DNA of 64,000 nucleotides from Vandiemenella viatica. Taxonomy: Eukaryota > Arthropoda > Insecta > Orthoptera > Morabidae. Positions 12,629-25,023 of the stretch are shown here, piece by piece. The DNA lies in contig JARYHS010011408.1 of the NCBI GenBank assembly GCA_031002005.1, forward strand, positions 216,483,473 to 216,547,472, given 5' to 3'. Positions within the stretch are counted from its first letter, which is position 1, and every line of letters starts with the position of its first letter. A program made the position numbers and the translations under genes. The notes below the pieces were generated by a model. It did not search any database. It was not told the DNA's origin and worked only from the letters and a program-made list of their open reading frames with translations.

Positions 12629-13375
12629 TTAATTCTGTGACGCTTTCGTAAGGCAAACAGTTACGAATCGAGTGGCTCTTCTCTGCATTTTCTCTTTTGT
12701 GTCAACCAATCCCTTGCGATACGGATCGAAAACGGCACAACAGTAGTCCAAATGGGAATGCACGAGGGTTTTGTGCATTATCTTCTTTGTATTAGTATTA
12801 CAGTTCTTCAAAATATGACCTGTGAATCGCAGCCTCGAATTAGCTCTACCAACGACAAAAGGTATGTGTGGATCAAAATTCATGTTGCTGTGTACTGTAC
12901 ACCCAATACGTCAAGGAATCATCAGTCACTAACTGAACTGTTTGCTTTTTACTCCTGAACAATGTATTTTTTTGTTAATTACTCACAATGCTCTGCACTT
13001 TTTGCAATTTAGTGTAGGTTGCACTGGTCGCACCATGCCGAAATTACAAGTATGAGTATATCCATATTAAACAGTCGGCCGAATTCCTTACTTCTCTATT
13101 TATCAGCGAACTGCTGTTAATGTTTTCTCCAAGATCATTTATGAAAATTGAGAAAAGAAGTTGTCCTAGATTAGTAGAGGCTTCTCTGTCAACGACGACA
13201 TACTGCAGTCGACCAGTTAGAAGATCACGAATACATTCTGGAATCTGTTCCGATACACTGTACGCTCAAATCTTCGCTAAAACGTAATTGTGTGGTACAG
13301 AGCCGAAAGCTTTCTAAAAATCCAAAAATATTGCATCAACTTACGATCATTAAGTAATGCGAAAATTTGGTCAGC
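12629..13375 (-). pseudogene. Decayed LINE reverse transcriptase
   Basis: Minus strand, read in order from 13375: ADQIFALLNDRK, F.KAFGSVPHNYVLAKI, GRLQYVVVDREASTNLGQLLFSIFINDLGENI, then FDPHIPFVVGRANSRLRFTGHILKN and LVHSHLDYCCAVFDPY, then QRRATRFV. These are RT motifs of a CR1/jockey-like LINE. The YxDD region and both ends are missing or broken. Confidence 0.75.
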
Positions 13376-13776
13376 TATGTTTCACACGATTCATTTCCAG
13401 TGACTGATATGTTGCATTTATGTCACTGAAGTTATGTACTCCGTAAAACATTACTGAACTATTACAGATTCAGATTCTGAATGTATAACAAATCAGTAAA
13501 AAAAGTAGTAAATGCTATTATATTTCTTTGGTTATTCCTCTCTTGAATTTACCCGACACAACGACTCGTATTTTTGTAAACACTGCCATAAACACGGTAA
13601 AGCCAACTAAATTTTATTCACCTTGCTTGCTGTCATTCTATTGGAATTTTATATTTTGTGTTTGATGAACCAAGTTCATTTTATTCGATGTATCACATAT
13701 TTCGTTATTACTTATCTTTTTCTCCCTCGCTATTCGACTAGAGCGAATTTGATTAAAATTACTGAAAGTAGTATCC

Positions 13777-13817
13777 CTCCTCTAATGACCTCGACGTCGA
13801 CGAGGCGTAAACTCACA
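13777..13817 (+). repeat. SINE 3' tail fragment
   Basis: CCTCCTCTAATGACCTCGAC plus CGAGGCGTAAAC, then an A-run. Confidence 0.55.
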
Positions 13818-14219
13818 AGTAAAAAAAAAAAGTATACTTGGAAATGGAGATAAATACAGAAAACTTTGATAACTGATTTAGCCTGTTGTAGGATCAAATT
13901 CGTGGTTCAATTGAAAAGCGACATTGCCTCTGAATCGTTGTATTAGGTTTCTAACGAGAAGTATTGGATTGCGACAAGCCGTACTTGGTGCTGATAAACT
14001 AGCTTCTCACGGTGACATTTGGAGGACCGGCGTACGTGACTAGTCTTGAGGCTCAGTGCCTGGAGTAGTGGAATCTCACGTGCGGTGCCTCTTGTACTTT
14101 AGATGGCTCTTTACAGACGATAAAGGTCAACAGTTTCCGTTAAGTTGTTCTCTTCTGGCTGCGCAGTGAAGCGTTGACAGCACAGTTGTTTAAACTGTAA
14201 CCAGGAGGTTATTCTAGAA

Positions 14220-14767
14220 CAGTGTTTCTTAACGTCAGGTTCACGAAAATAGTTCAGGAGGTCCGCGTGAAGATTATTAAAAATTAGATACAGTATTCGC
14301 TCTGTATAAAGTTGTAAGCTAGTATAAGCTTACATGCCAAGCTATTTTTTTAAAAGCCACAAATATTTCAGTGAACTGGCAGGATGCGATAGGATATTCA
14401 CTTCCAGTTGACATCAAAAAGAGCACTGTTCGTTAAAGGATAATAGCCTTTTATGAAGGTTTTGTAATTGGTTTGAGGGATCGCGGTATGTTGTAGGGTT
14501 ACTAACAAAGAGTGGTGAAGTAAACAAAATAAAAGATATCAGACCCTGATTGTTTTATTTTAGTTTGGAATGTAATATGTAATTAACTTTTAAAAGTTCA
14601 TTTTCAGTTTCATAACTGTGTTTCCTTATAATGGCACAATAAAATATATTGTAGAAGTTAATAATATATGCATGGGTACAAAAAAAAATTTCCATGAAGT
14701 TAGTGGTCTCCAGAAATATTTTTTACAGTTTACTGGTACTCGGGTTGAAAAAGGTTGAGATACTCTG
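14220..14767. mobile_element. hAT-type MITE
   Basis: Termini CAGTGTTTCTTAACGT and, inverted, CAGAGTATCTCAACCT, which resemble hAT termini. Flanking 8-mers TTCTAGAA (14212-14219) and TTTTAGAA (14768-14775) agree at 7 of 8 positions, as expected for an old hAT duplication. No coding potential. Confidence 0.65.
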
Positions 14768-15017
14768 TTTTAGAACTAACATTATCATTTTTGGTGCAGG
14801 TATGCCTCTCTTTCACTTCAGGTAAGCTACGATTTTAGAAAAATGTTTAATACATTTAATTCCAGAAAAAGTATTCCCTGCCTTCTGTGATTAAAAATTG
14901 ATACAGATGGTCAGAACACCCGACTGATGTCAAGTGGTGAACTAGAATAAAGACGAAACTGAACAATTAGAATGGTTCTACTAAAATATGTTAGACGGAA
15001 ATTTACGACACACGAAT

Positions 15018-15051
15018 TTTTTTTTTTTTTTTTTTTTGTTTTTTTTTTTTG
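15018..15051. repeat. Poly(T) run with one G
   Basis: Two T-runs separated by G. No adjacent element recognised. Confidence 0.8.
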
Positions 15052-17409
15052 TATGTGTGTGTAAATATTAAGGAAAGGAGATACAGTCTTTCATGATTGA
15101 TGAAATAATTACACAAACGTCGGATGAAGTGAACCTGTCAATTTTTAATGATCGTAGTGCCATAGTCGCAATAGAATAAGGGTTAACGAATATGAGAATT
15201 CTCCTGCGTGCTATTTAGACATTGTTCATGGCGTCACGTGGAAATTCCGAAGGTAATGTGTCAGGTGCTACACTTCAGTGAGCTAAGTGAACAGACTTTA
15301 AGTGGGATCAACGGTAATCTAAGCCATATGACCAATCAACGTCTGTCTGCAATCATCGACTGTCTCAGTTCAGGAATGAGAAATTATCTCAAGAAAGCTA
15401 GAGGGTTTTACGTAACAGACAGCCCTAAAGTAAGCGTTCAGTAAAATCCGTCAAAGTAGCAATGTTACTCATTATTTTGATATACAGTAAAACAACACAT
15501 ATTGCCATCTGAGTGAAGTTACACGAAAAAACTATGTTTGGAAAAAGAAGTACAATTTAATGATTCGGTAAAATAAAAAGGAAAGAAATATTTGAACTAT
15601 TCTAACTTGAAAAATATACCGTTACACCATTGTAATCACTCCTTCTTAGTTCTTATTAATCTTTTCTGGTCACATATCTCTGTTTGAGATCATGAAAGAG
15701 GGTAAACATTAAAAGAAATCAATGATGTGAGCTCGTGGTATTATATACAAGTGTTTACTTCTAGTTGTTATTTTTTTATATCTATACTATTATAAATCTG
15801 TAAGCAAGCTGCGTTTGTCTCTTTACTGTAACGGGTATCGCGCAACAAGTACCGCAGCAATTTGGATGTGGTTTTCACGTTTTTAGAGCTAATGGTGCCA
15901 GTCAAAATCGGGAAAATAGCTAATGACTTATATATACCATGGGAAGGAGCAAACAATTAAAAACCTTTATATTTGGAAAATTGTGGGCTGCTGATCATAG
16001 TGCACTTCAGACGCGCACTCCTTTCGCAAAAATTTCACAAAACTTTGGATTCAGTTTTATTTTTTTACTTTTGTTACTCAGTTTTCTGAACCGCAGTGCT
16101 TAAAATAAATGGAATACGCGAATTAAACGTAATAAGCATTTACTTGCATCACAACAGGTAAGTTAATATGCGAAATGCGTTAGATTAATTACTAAATGGT
16201 GGTAGACATATATTATGTCTGGTAGACAGTTTGTTTCTGGAACAATATGTCGCTAAACTTTGTACATTAATAAACCAATATTTCTTCTTTACATATCATT
16301 ATGGTTAAGAAAATCAGGTTTTTTTTCGAAGAAAGATGTATGAAAAACAGCTACCATAAATATCAACAGGTACCAATACATTTTCCCCACAATGACTTGT
16401 GCTGAACTTTCCATATTTCTACGTACGTTACTCGATTTATATCTATTTTGTGGCTATAAAGTGCAAATATTCGTCAGTAATATCGCCCAAAGAACGTGTG
16501 TACAAATTTTGGCTTCTGTTCAAACCACGGCCAGTAAAATAAACTGTTATTTCTATTAAATAAGTCTCATAATCCAGATCCTGCAATGTTTTTCACCATA
16601 CGTGCTTTGGATTAATGACGACGATCTAACAAAGCGAGTCAATTGTCATATTGGTCCAGGCTGCATTTTAACCTAACCACAAATCTGGCTATTGATTCTT
16701 TTCGTAAATCATAGCTTCTGTCACAACCGCATTAATACAGTCGCTGTTATCGATTCTTGAAACTTTGGAATTACTTACATGCGAGTGAAATAACGACATT
16801 AGTATAATTCGTAACGTGTAAGATTAGTTTTAGTACGTGCTATTTTAAAACAGAGATAATTGATCGAATCAACATATCGTCAAAATAAAATCAATATCCA
16901 ATCAGAAAAAAGATGCTGTTATTATTATTAATAAAGAAAACTGCTCTAAACAAATTTACGCCACCACGGTTATCGTGAAATTAGGTATTTTTTTTTAGCT
17001 AAGGTAAATATTACAGAAATAATATGTTTGGTTATGTCCATAGCTACATTCTCGCCAAAGCTTATGCTTAGCTATGTAATCCCAACCAAAGTTTACACTT
17101 AGTGCTTATAATTTCAGCTGTGTTAACTATTATATATCGATATAAATTTGCGGCATCACGGTTATCATACAGTCCTCCATTTTTTAGCTAAGTTAAATTA
17201 ATATAAATAAGTTAATATTTTTCATTACCACCAGAGATACATCGTTACCAAAATTTATACTACATTTCAATCTAACTACTTCAGTTCTGAAATACCGTGA
17301 AGGAAAATAGCTCGAAATGTGGGTAGTTGTATAAAAGCCATTAAGAAAAAAATACATGTTATTACTCATGGATTAGGAATGTATTTATATGGTATTAAAA
17401 AAAAAGAGA

Positions 17410-17804
17410 TTCTACGATTACCGTGGCGCCGCAATTTGATGATGGATTCTTATGTAACTAAACGAGAAAATTGAAAGTAAGGAATAAAATTTTTTCGTAT
17501 CTCACTTAGTTCTCGAGATATTGTATCTCAAAAGTGAGGAGGTTAGAGTGAAATCCGGCATGGGCCAGAAAAAAATTCATCGAAACCGCTATATCTATAG
17601 GTTTTTTATTTTCTTCCTAGTGGTTGTTGTTAGGTTGAAATACAGCCTGGATCAGAAGAAACGCCACCAAAAGCGCAAGGAACTATACCTATAACTGATT
17701 TTTGACATCTCGAAAACCAAGCGATATATATATATATTCGATTTGTTTTGCCGAGTTCTATAAGAATCCATCATCAGGTTGTGGCGCCATGGTAATGATA
17801 GAAC
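17410..17804. mobile_element. Palindromic MITE with ~100-bp inverted arms
   Basis: The left arm (TTCTACGATTACCGTGGCGC..GATGATGGATTCTTA, continuing to CTTAGTTCTCGAGATATTG near 17525) is repeated inverted at 17704-17803. Partial ends of the same sequence occur near 16960, 17145 and 23940. Confidence 0.6.
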
Positions 17805-18243
17805 TGCCTTAAAATATCTTGCGAGTGATCTAAGTACATTCGTTACTGCAATACTATCGTTGGTGGCGTAGATAGTTTAGAATTAACGGACATTGCTATC
17901 GCAGACAGTAACTTTCGTTTAGCGTTATTTCTAGGGTAAATTTTTGTTTGCTATAACACGATCTTTATATGGAAAGGTATGTCCTCAGGATATTTCTGAG
18001 CTCAAGGATTATTGATTATCGGTATGCCCTTACTGGAATGTTAGTGATAATATTTCACGCAGTTTTAATTTCTTATATTATACTGTGTTAAAATATAAGT
18101 CCTAAAAAAAAAACCTTTTCAACATCAGTATGAAAACCGCATCCAAGGTAATAACTAAAAAAGGATTTAAAAAAAATGAAATCTATATATTTTTCTTCTC
18201 TGCATTAATATTTGAGACTAAAATAAAAAGGGTAAATCAGTTG

Positions 18244-18392
18244 TTTACTACTGGTACTAACCATTTGAAATTTGGATTAACTGCTTCGTTATAATATTCT
18301 CTTCACGTTTTGCACTATCCTTTTTCGGAAAAGTAACCACAAATTAAATTAAAAATGCCAAAATATGAGAGAGATGCCGAGCTATTAGATGG
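18244..18392 (-). repeat. Dispersed ~150-bp repeat, copy 1
   Basis: The reverse complement is close to 46690-46846, sharing GGCATTTTTAATTTAAT, TTTTCCGAAAAAGGA and GAAGCAGTTAATCCAAATTT. Function unknown. Confidence 0.65.
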
Positions 18393-18421
18393 CACTGCAA
18401 AATTAATAAAAATCTATTGAA

Positions 18422-18673
18422 ATGTTGGTTAAATCCTTAATTGTAATGTTTTTTTGCCGTTTATGCTTCTCTCCGTTGAAAAAAGTCACACGAAATAAAC
18501 AAATAAAAAATATTTGTCCGAGATGTAGTAGGCCCTACAAAAACGACTACCATCTTAGAATCGATACAAGCAATCTGAGACAATGCATTGCTTCCTGTAA
18601 GCTACCTTACTCTCTCTATTTTCGATATTCAGTTAAAATTCGACGAAGTTTGAGGTTAACATTCAGTACATGA
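18422..18673 (+). pseudogene. Decayed lola-like double C2H2 zinc-finger exon
   Basis: In one open frame: ICPRCSRPYKNDYHLR, then LRQC, then a segment ending YSVKIRRSLRLTFST. Insect lola-type exons carry CPRCGRSYK..HL.RH, ..ECG and a second finger C..C.YSVKRRS.LRLH. The first Cys pair and the spacing of the second finger are retained, while the second-finger Cys pair and the His ligands are replaced (for example LYFRY and LTF). It therefore looks like a captured or duplicated exon that has decayed. The next stop is at 18671. Confidence 0.45.
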
Positions 18674-20306
18674 TACCATAGTTTGAAATCGAGATAACAA
18701 CACTTTAGGTTCAGAAAAGTAAATAAACAGCATATAACAACCTTAAATAAAAAATTTCTAATAAAATATAAACCATAAACTTACATAAATGAGCGTAATC
18801 CATAATAATTCTGAAGTAAAGTAAACAAGATTTGGTTAAACAACCACAGCACTAATATTCCACTAAATTGACCACTGTAAAGCAGTTTCATAAATATGAT
18901 TTCACCGTTTGATATTAAATTCACTAATAACTCGCAGTTCCAGACTGATTTAAAGCAGTAAATATGATTTTTAAAGTATCACCACATGGGTTAATTTCAA
19001 TAATAAATTCCAGCACATCTAAGTAATTTCAGAGCTTTAAAAGTAGATTTAAACAAGCTAAATAACCGGCAAGCAAATATTCTTTAAGTTTCCAATAGCC
19101 ATCAACTAATATCAGAAGATATAAATAAATGAAAATCCGTTTTTTGGAGACGTCGTAGCAACCAATTTGCAATTTGAATTTATTTCTGGCGAACATATTT
19201 CACGAACTAAAAAACTTTTCTAAAGTACTTAAATAAATAAAGGTACGTTTTAAAAATAGTTTCAGGCCACAACCGACTTTAAATAAAAAGTGAATAAAGT
19301 CTTGCACCATCAAGGAAATCAGCGAATTTTAGAAATTCAATAACTTTTGACATCCGTAACCGATTTAAAAGATTTTTACACCACTGAACTCAGCAGAAGC
19401 TGGGGAACACTTTGAAAATACTTGATATTTTAAACTTTAGCAAATTCATACGTCGGATGTGACGTTCGGCAATACTATAAACAAATGTGCTTTCCGATTA
19501 ACCAAATTTCAAAAATCATTTACACCGTTCTGGAAACTTTAAAACCATAACCAACCACATCACTACACTTGTCTCGTTACGCTCTACATCTTGTGATTTT
19601 CTGGAAGCTCTCAGTTAACAAAAGTTTTTCTAGATAGACTGTTGTCTAGGTCAGTAGGCCATTTTTGATAAAAGTAAGCCCGGACATGGTCTCGTCCGCA
19701 CTTCGATGAAGCATCTGGTCGAGGTAACATGTAGTTCGTTGTTAAGCCGATTTGAGTAAGACCGGCTCTCGGTGACTGATGGGAATCCGGAACTTGGGCA
19801 ACATGGCTGACTGACGCCATTACCAACTATAGAATCTTGAACTTTTCCGACATGTGTTCATCGATGTGAACTTTAACTTCCACTTTCATCCGGGGTAGCG
19901 GTCTGTTCTGTTTCATGACTTGTGATTTTCGGCAAATGATTTTCTCCGATTGCCATTGCTAACTGTGACTTTATGTAAATTATGTGAAAATTTTAAGAAT
20001 ATATGCTTCAGTGATTCGGACTTCGACTTGTATTTCTATTTTAGTACCTTACTTACAGGGGGTTAATTCTGTAAGTGGCGACCGACCTCATCATTACAGT
20101 TAGCATTCTCCAAGGTTTTTCACGGTTATAGAACTTTTCCCGAACTTTTGGCAGCATTTTGGAAGACTACAAGTTTAGGTGTACAAGCCGATACCCGACC
20201 CCGGTATGCCGCTTATCCCCTAACATTCCGTTGTAAACAAATGCCCAATGTTTTAGATGGATGCCACAGAACGATTTTCCCAAACATTATTTTTCTTGGT
20301 CTAGGC

Positions 20307-21198
20307 CAGGAGTCCCCAAACTTTTTATCCCGTCGACCCCTTTATAGAACATTTGCCTTCTTATCGACCCCCTCCCCATATTAAGTATTTGATAAAAACA
20401 TTAAATATTTTTGGTATTTCTGATGTTAAGCAATTAGGAGACATGCATAACAACCCAATTAAAGAATTTATAGTTCCCATATCTTCTAAAATCCACCCAA
20501 TAACATTAACAAAAAAGGAGGTATTGCAATCTTAAAAAATAAAGACAATATTATTGACAGCTGGAAATTTGCCTGTAGTTCGTACGCGTAATAAAATGAA
20601 AAATACACAGTTTTTTGAAAATTTAATATAAATTATATTGGTTGGAAAAACCTCTTAATGTCATCTTGCGACTACTATTGAATACTTTTAAAATATGTTA
20701 ATTTACTTTTTTATTAAAATATTTGATATTAGTGGGATGGATGTATCTGAACAGCAGCAGTAAGATTATTGATATTCGGTTGAAAATTGGTAAGTTTTAA
20801 TCGCAAATCACAACGGTTTTCAAGGTTCAATCCATTCCTTTGTTTTGTTAAAATTATGTTCGCGGGGTTAAAACCAGCTTCAACGACGCGAGTAAGAAAT
20901 GTTTGGCCTCTGCGCTGAGCTTGGGGTATTTAGTAGCAAAATTGACATTGCTCCAAAATTCAATGAGGTTTTTAATTATAAACAACGCTTTAGCTTCAAG
21001 ATCTACACATATTTCAATCAGCTCATCTTCTAATCCGTATTTCGAATTTTTATTGGTATATTTCCATTTTTTCCTTATACAGTTTAACTGACCCTCTCTA
21101 ATAGTAATCGACCCCCTTTCGACCTCCGTGTATTAATCGACCCCTGGAGAACTCTTATCGACCCCTTGGGTCGATATCGACCACTTTGGGGACCACTG
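20307..21198 (-). mobile_element. hAT transposon remnant with 8-bp TSD
   Basis: Termini CAGGAGTCCCCAAACTTT and, inverted, CAGTGGTCCCCAAAGTGG. A perfect 8-bp duplication GTCTAGGC flanks it (20299-20306 and 21199-21206). The interior encodes a C-terminal hAT transposase remnant on the minus strand. Short degenerate TCGACCCC repeats occur near both ends. It is inserted inside the Helitron-like block. Confidence 0.8.
20729..21080 (-). pseudogene. hAT transposase C-terminal (dimerisation) region
   Basis: The minus strand reads FWSNVNFATKYPKLSAEAKHFLL, then after a frameshift RVVEAGFNPANIILTKQRN, the NRCDLRLKLTNFQPNI segment, and the terminus QIHPSH before the stop. This is the order and ending typical of the SCAND3/ZBED-type hAT C-terminus (a CEAGFS-like motif, K.RN.L, DLRLAL, and a PSH end). 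The N-terminal DNA-binding and catalytic parts are absent. Confidence 0.7.
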
Positions 21199-21591
21199 GT
21201 CTAGGCCAAATTTCAACCTAACCACGATCTCTATGGTCATTTTTACAGTGCAGACTACCCGCATTTCTACACACTGCATGATCTGCGCGTGCAAAGCAGC
21301 GGGTAAATGCTAGTTTGTTTATATAGAATTCTCCGGATATGACACAGACATCGAACTATGTAACTTCTTTCGTCGCACTATATTATCGTCAGTTGCAATT
21401 TAAGTTTGCCTGAGCTGAACTGTCTGTTAATAAGCTGTTAAACTAAATGGAAATTTATTACTTTTTATCACACATAACATAAAATAAAAATAAATTTTGC
21501 TGATAACGCGAGACCTAAAGAAATTGAAACATTTGCTCCTTTTGTAGCATGGCAGAAGACTATTTTTTTTCGAAAAAATGTTATATTAAAT

Positions 21592-21926
21592 CAGAGGTGG
21601 CCAACCCAAATGAACTTGCGGGCCACTTTGGAAATGTATCACAACTCCGCAAGCCGCATATAAAATTATTTATCCCCATATTAGATTTATAACCACTATA
21701 GACGTTTTTTTAGTGAAAAATTGAAACATAATGAGTTATTATTATTTTGTTTACTATTATTCTTAAATAAAAAACATAGATAATATAACAATAATGACAA
21801 TAAGCGCACGTTGTAAATAAATATATAACGCTAAAAATGAAATATAAAAAGTATTTTGTAAAAGTGTGATGAATCTCGCGGGGCGAAAAAATGTTCAAGG
21901 CGGGCCGCGCGGGTTGGCCACCCCTG
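21592..21926. mobile_element. hAT-type MITE
   Basis: Termini CAGAGGTGGCCAACCCAAAT and, inverted, CAGGGGTGGCCAACCCGC; both are followed by GCGGGCC-like GC-rich segments. Flanking 8-mers do not match cleanly, so the target duplication has decayed or the ends shifted. Confidence 0.6.
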
Positions 21927-22149
21927 TTAATTCCACGTACAATCATTCTATTTATTTTATTCAATTAAAATGCAATTTATATTTTTTCATTTTTTTTTTT
22001 TTTATCAAAAGCATAATTTCTAAGATTTCTTGAACCTAACCAACAACAAAATTGTGACACTTGATTGTTCATCTCGGTTTGTTTGTTTGTTTGTTATTTT
22101 AGTCCGAAACAACTGTTTATGGATTAAAAGGCTACTAAAACGTTGGTCA

Positions 22150-22450
22150 GACAATTGCTTGAGTATGGTGTGTAGTATGAGATCCACATTTTGGTATCAA
22201 ATACAGGAGTTGTTAATTGTGCTAAGAATAGCTGCTAGATTTTTCTCTGGAAATTACAGCAAAGCACAATAAGTAACTGATAAAAGAGCTGGAATGGGAT
22301 TCATTGGAAGACAGGAGGAGGGTAAACACAATCATGGGAGTGTACAAGGCGTATATTGGTGATGACGCGTGGAAAGAAATTGATTAAATAATTTACCAGA
22401 AACGCTTAAAGAATTTAAATTTGAAATTAGTGGAGGAAAAAAGTAGATGG
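22150..22450 (+). pseudogene. LINE 3' fragment (same family as 52680-53227), internally deleted
   Basis: Encodes pieces RFFSGNYSKAQ, KELEWDSLE, RRVNTIMGVYKAYIGDDAWKEI, then jumps to NNLPETLKEFKFEISGGKK. The jump corresponds to loss of the LDFRHKGVG-FS segment present in the other copies. Confidence 0.7.
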
Positions 22451-23025
22451 GAAAAGGGAAGGGGTGTATTGTTGTGTTTATTACAATCCACATTGAGGGG
22501 AGCCTTAAAAAAGATTTAAAATATTCCTGTTCAGAACTACATTAGAAAACAAACGCTGATTATGAGACGAAACAAATATGGAATAACACTAATTTCCATT
22601 CTACTTCATACAGTTTTCATAAATAACAAAATGTACAAATGTCAGCGCGGATAAGATACTCTGTAAAGCGCCTAAACCGCTAAAACAAGTTTGCTAATCT
22701 ACAACTGCCGATTCTAGATGGCCTACGGAATAGCGTTCATAATATTGTACCCGTCTCGTGATGTCTTCGCTGACTACAAAAAGAAACACACCATAAATAT
22801 ACGTACTAGTAGAATCAAAACAAGGCGTTAGCCGCCTGTAAGATCTTACTAGCCAAGTATTCCGTTATTATGTTTTTTTTTTTATTTTAAAAAAAATGTT
22901 TGCCATGGTAAGACAGGTTTCTTTGAGTACAAAGTTACAGTCCAACCTATCTTGTGGAAGTCTCCATTTTCTTGGGATAATAAACAATAATCTATCTATA
23001 ATCGTAAGTTTTCTTGGCGGATCTG

Positions 23026-23177
23026 TTGCTTGAAGCTTTCTCGGGAGTGCAGCCGGGTCAATTGATCAAAGATGTACGAATTTTCGATACCTGAAGATGA
23101 TGGCATGTTACGCCACCGAAAATTCGTACATCTGCGATCAATTGACCCGGCTGCACGCCCGAGAAATCTTCAAGCAA
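23026..23177 (+). repeat. 152-bp palindrome with hammerhead-like hinge (copy A)
   Basis: Two near-perfect 61-bp inverted arms (23026-23086 and 23117-23177; landmarks TTGCTTGAAG, GGGTCAATTGATC, GTACGAATTTTCG) around a 30-base hinge. The transcript of either strand would form a very stable hairpin. Confidence 0.8.
23088..23128 (+). ncRNA. Hammerhead-like core in palindrome A
   Basis: TAC, CTGAAGA (23091-23097), a stem II hairpin with GATGGC and GCCACC arms (5 of 6 pairs), GAA, palindromic AATT, C, then GTA. TAC/GTA gives a 3-bp helix I. The cleavage triplet would be UUC. Confidence 0.5.
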
Positions 23178-23194
23178 TAATTTATCTACCTATA

Positions 23195-24805
23195 TCTATA
23201 AAACGAAAATAGTATAAATTTGAAAAATAAAAACTCAGAAACTACTGAACAGATTTCGATGGGATTTTCATCGTTTTAAAGCTTAGAATCTCAATTCAGT
23301 TGTTTGGTATGTCTTATACGAATTTCATCATTACATTATTCCGGAGATCTAAATGAAATTCTGAAATTATTATGACAAATACCAAAGTTTGAACCACTAG
23401 GTGTTGCATACTCCACAGTCTGCACAAAAGATACAACTACGATGTCTCTGACCATAGCCTTTAATGAACGCAATAAAAGCAATTTACAATAATAACTATT
23501 TTGTATATTCATCACTAAAAAAAACTTGAAATATTCTTTCCTTTAATTCGGGAAGTTCAGTTTTTAAATGCTATAGATGGCCGTATTGAATGCGAGAAAT
23601 TAATAACGAAAATAAAAACAGAGAGTTTCTTTTATCCAAATCTCTGTTAGCACAACTACAGTCTGCACTACACACGTGAGTTTCTGACACAATATAGCTT
23701 TCAATCGTATTATAATCTATTTAAGTTCTCAAGATATCTAATATCAGGCAAAATATCTGGCGTTTGGAACTGAAAGTAGAGTCATTATGTTCGTAATTAT
23801 TAATGCGTAAGCTGATGGTTTTTAATATAAGTAGAACGTTGCAATAAGCCTTTAATGTTGCAAATAAAAACAGTTTATGACAACAAAGCAGCTTTTCTTC
23901 AGTTTATGATTAATTGCGTTGTTTAGTAATGCAGTTTCTATGATAACCATGGTGCCACAGTTTGTAACTTCCTGAAATAAATCGAACGTAAAGAATTTCT
24001 TTTTTCATATCTCTCTTATTTCTGAATACTTGATATACAACTCTGAATACCTGATATTCAACTATACAGGTACGGAATATATTTTAATTTTGAGCTGCAG
24101 TGCCAGATGAAGTAGCATAAAGATAAATTTTTTAGTTCCAGCGGCAGATGAGTCAGCACAATGAGATGCATCCAATGTTTGATACTACGAAAACTCGATG
24201 AAAATCGATTCAGCAGTTTTCAGATAAAGCTTCATTATTCGTAAAGTAAATGTGTCGTAACGGCTAAAGATATACATAAAATTTTAATCTTGAACCCAAA
24301 CTTTCAAATTGTGGAAATTCATTCAAAATATGTATTTTTTGAGTGATGCCGGAGTAAACAGACACATTCAAGATACATTTTTATGTATGTGGTATGTAAT
24401 AATTTGCGTGATGTTTCGATTTTCAGGCAGTTACATTAGCAAATGTAATTTGGTTGAAATATAACTTGGACTAAAATAAAAACTGATATTGCGTATCAAA
24501 GCACCCAAACCACCCCATTCTAAGAACTATGTTGCTAAATCACCGCTTAGTTTAGTATCAGAAATGGCCGGTACGAAATCAATGAAGCTTGGTAACTATC
24601 AATCTGTTCAGACGAATAAAAGTAGTGTACGGGTAAATCAAAATAAACCCACTGCTTTCGTGGTAGGGTGTGAGTGTATCTAGATATGTTTTAATTCCGG
24701 AAAATGATGGCACGAACTGTATGAAACTTGGCACATGTTTCTCATTGCGTGAATAAAAACAGCATATGGGTAAATCAACGCCAACTAAACCGGGAACTCT
24801 GCTAG
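23195..24805 (+). mobile_element. Helitron-like non-autonomous element
   Basis: Begins TCTATAAAACGAAA after an A and ends CCGGGAACTCTGCTAG before a T. The 5' region (CAGATTTCGATGGGATTTTC and on) is shared with the element at 28612-29630. No Rep/helicase reading frame is seen. Confidence 0.5.
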
Positions 24806-25023
24806 TTGTTTATAAAATTCTAGCTCCTAAGTCCGGCAAAAATGAAGGGTTGGACACAGAGCAGTGAAGGAGAGTATATCGAAAACACCTACATCGAACA
24901 TCAATAGCTTCTAAAAATATAAATAATAACTAATTCAGCGCAGTGCTCTGGGAGCTTATTTTCTCGCAGTTGCTTAGCTAAATAAACTGTTATTAAACTA
25001 CGCTCATAACACTAAAATGATGT

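Larger units (their letters stand above)
15781..21313 (+). mobile_element. Helitron-like element (or overlapping Helitron-derived block)
   Basis: Left end TCTATACTATTATAAATCTG follows an A; right end CTAG at 21310-21313 is followed by T, giving the A|T target expected of Helitrons. Ten bases before the right end is a small hairpin, CTGC..GCAG (21283-21299), then CGGGTAAATG. No Rep/helicase coding remains. At 5.5 kb it contains later insertions (hAT at 20307-21198, a palindromic MITE at 17410-17804), and the two ends might belong to different copies. Confidence 0.5.
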
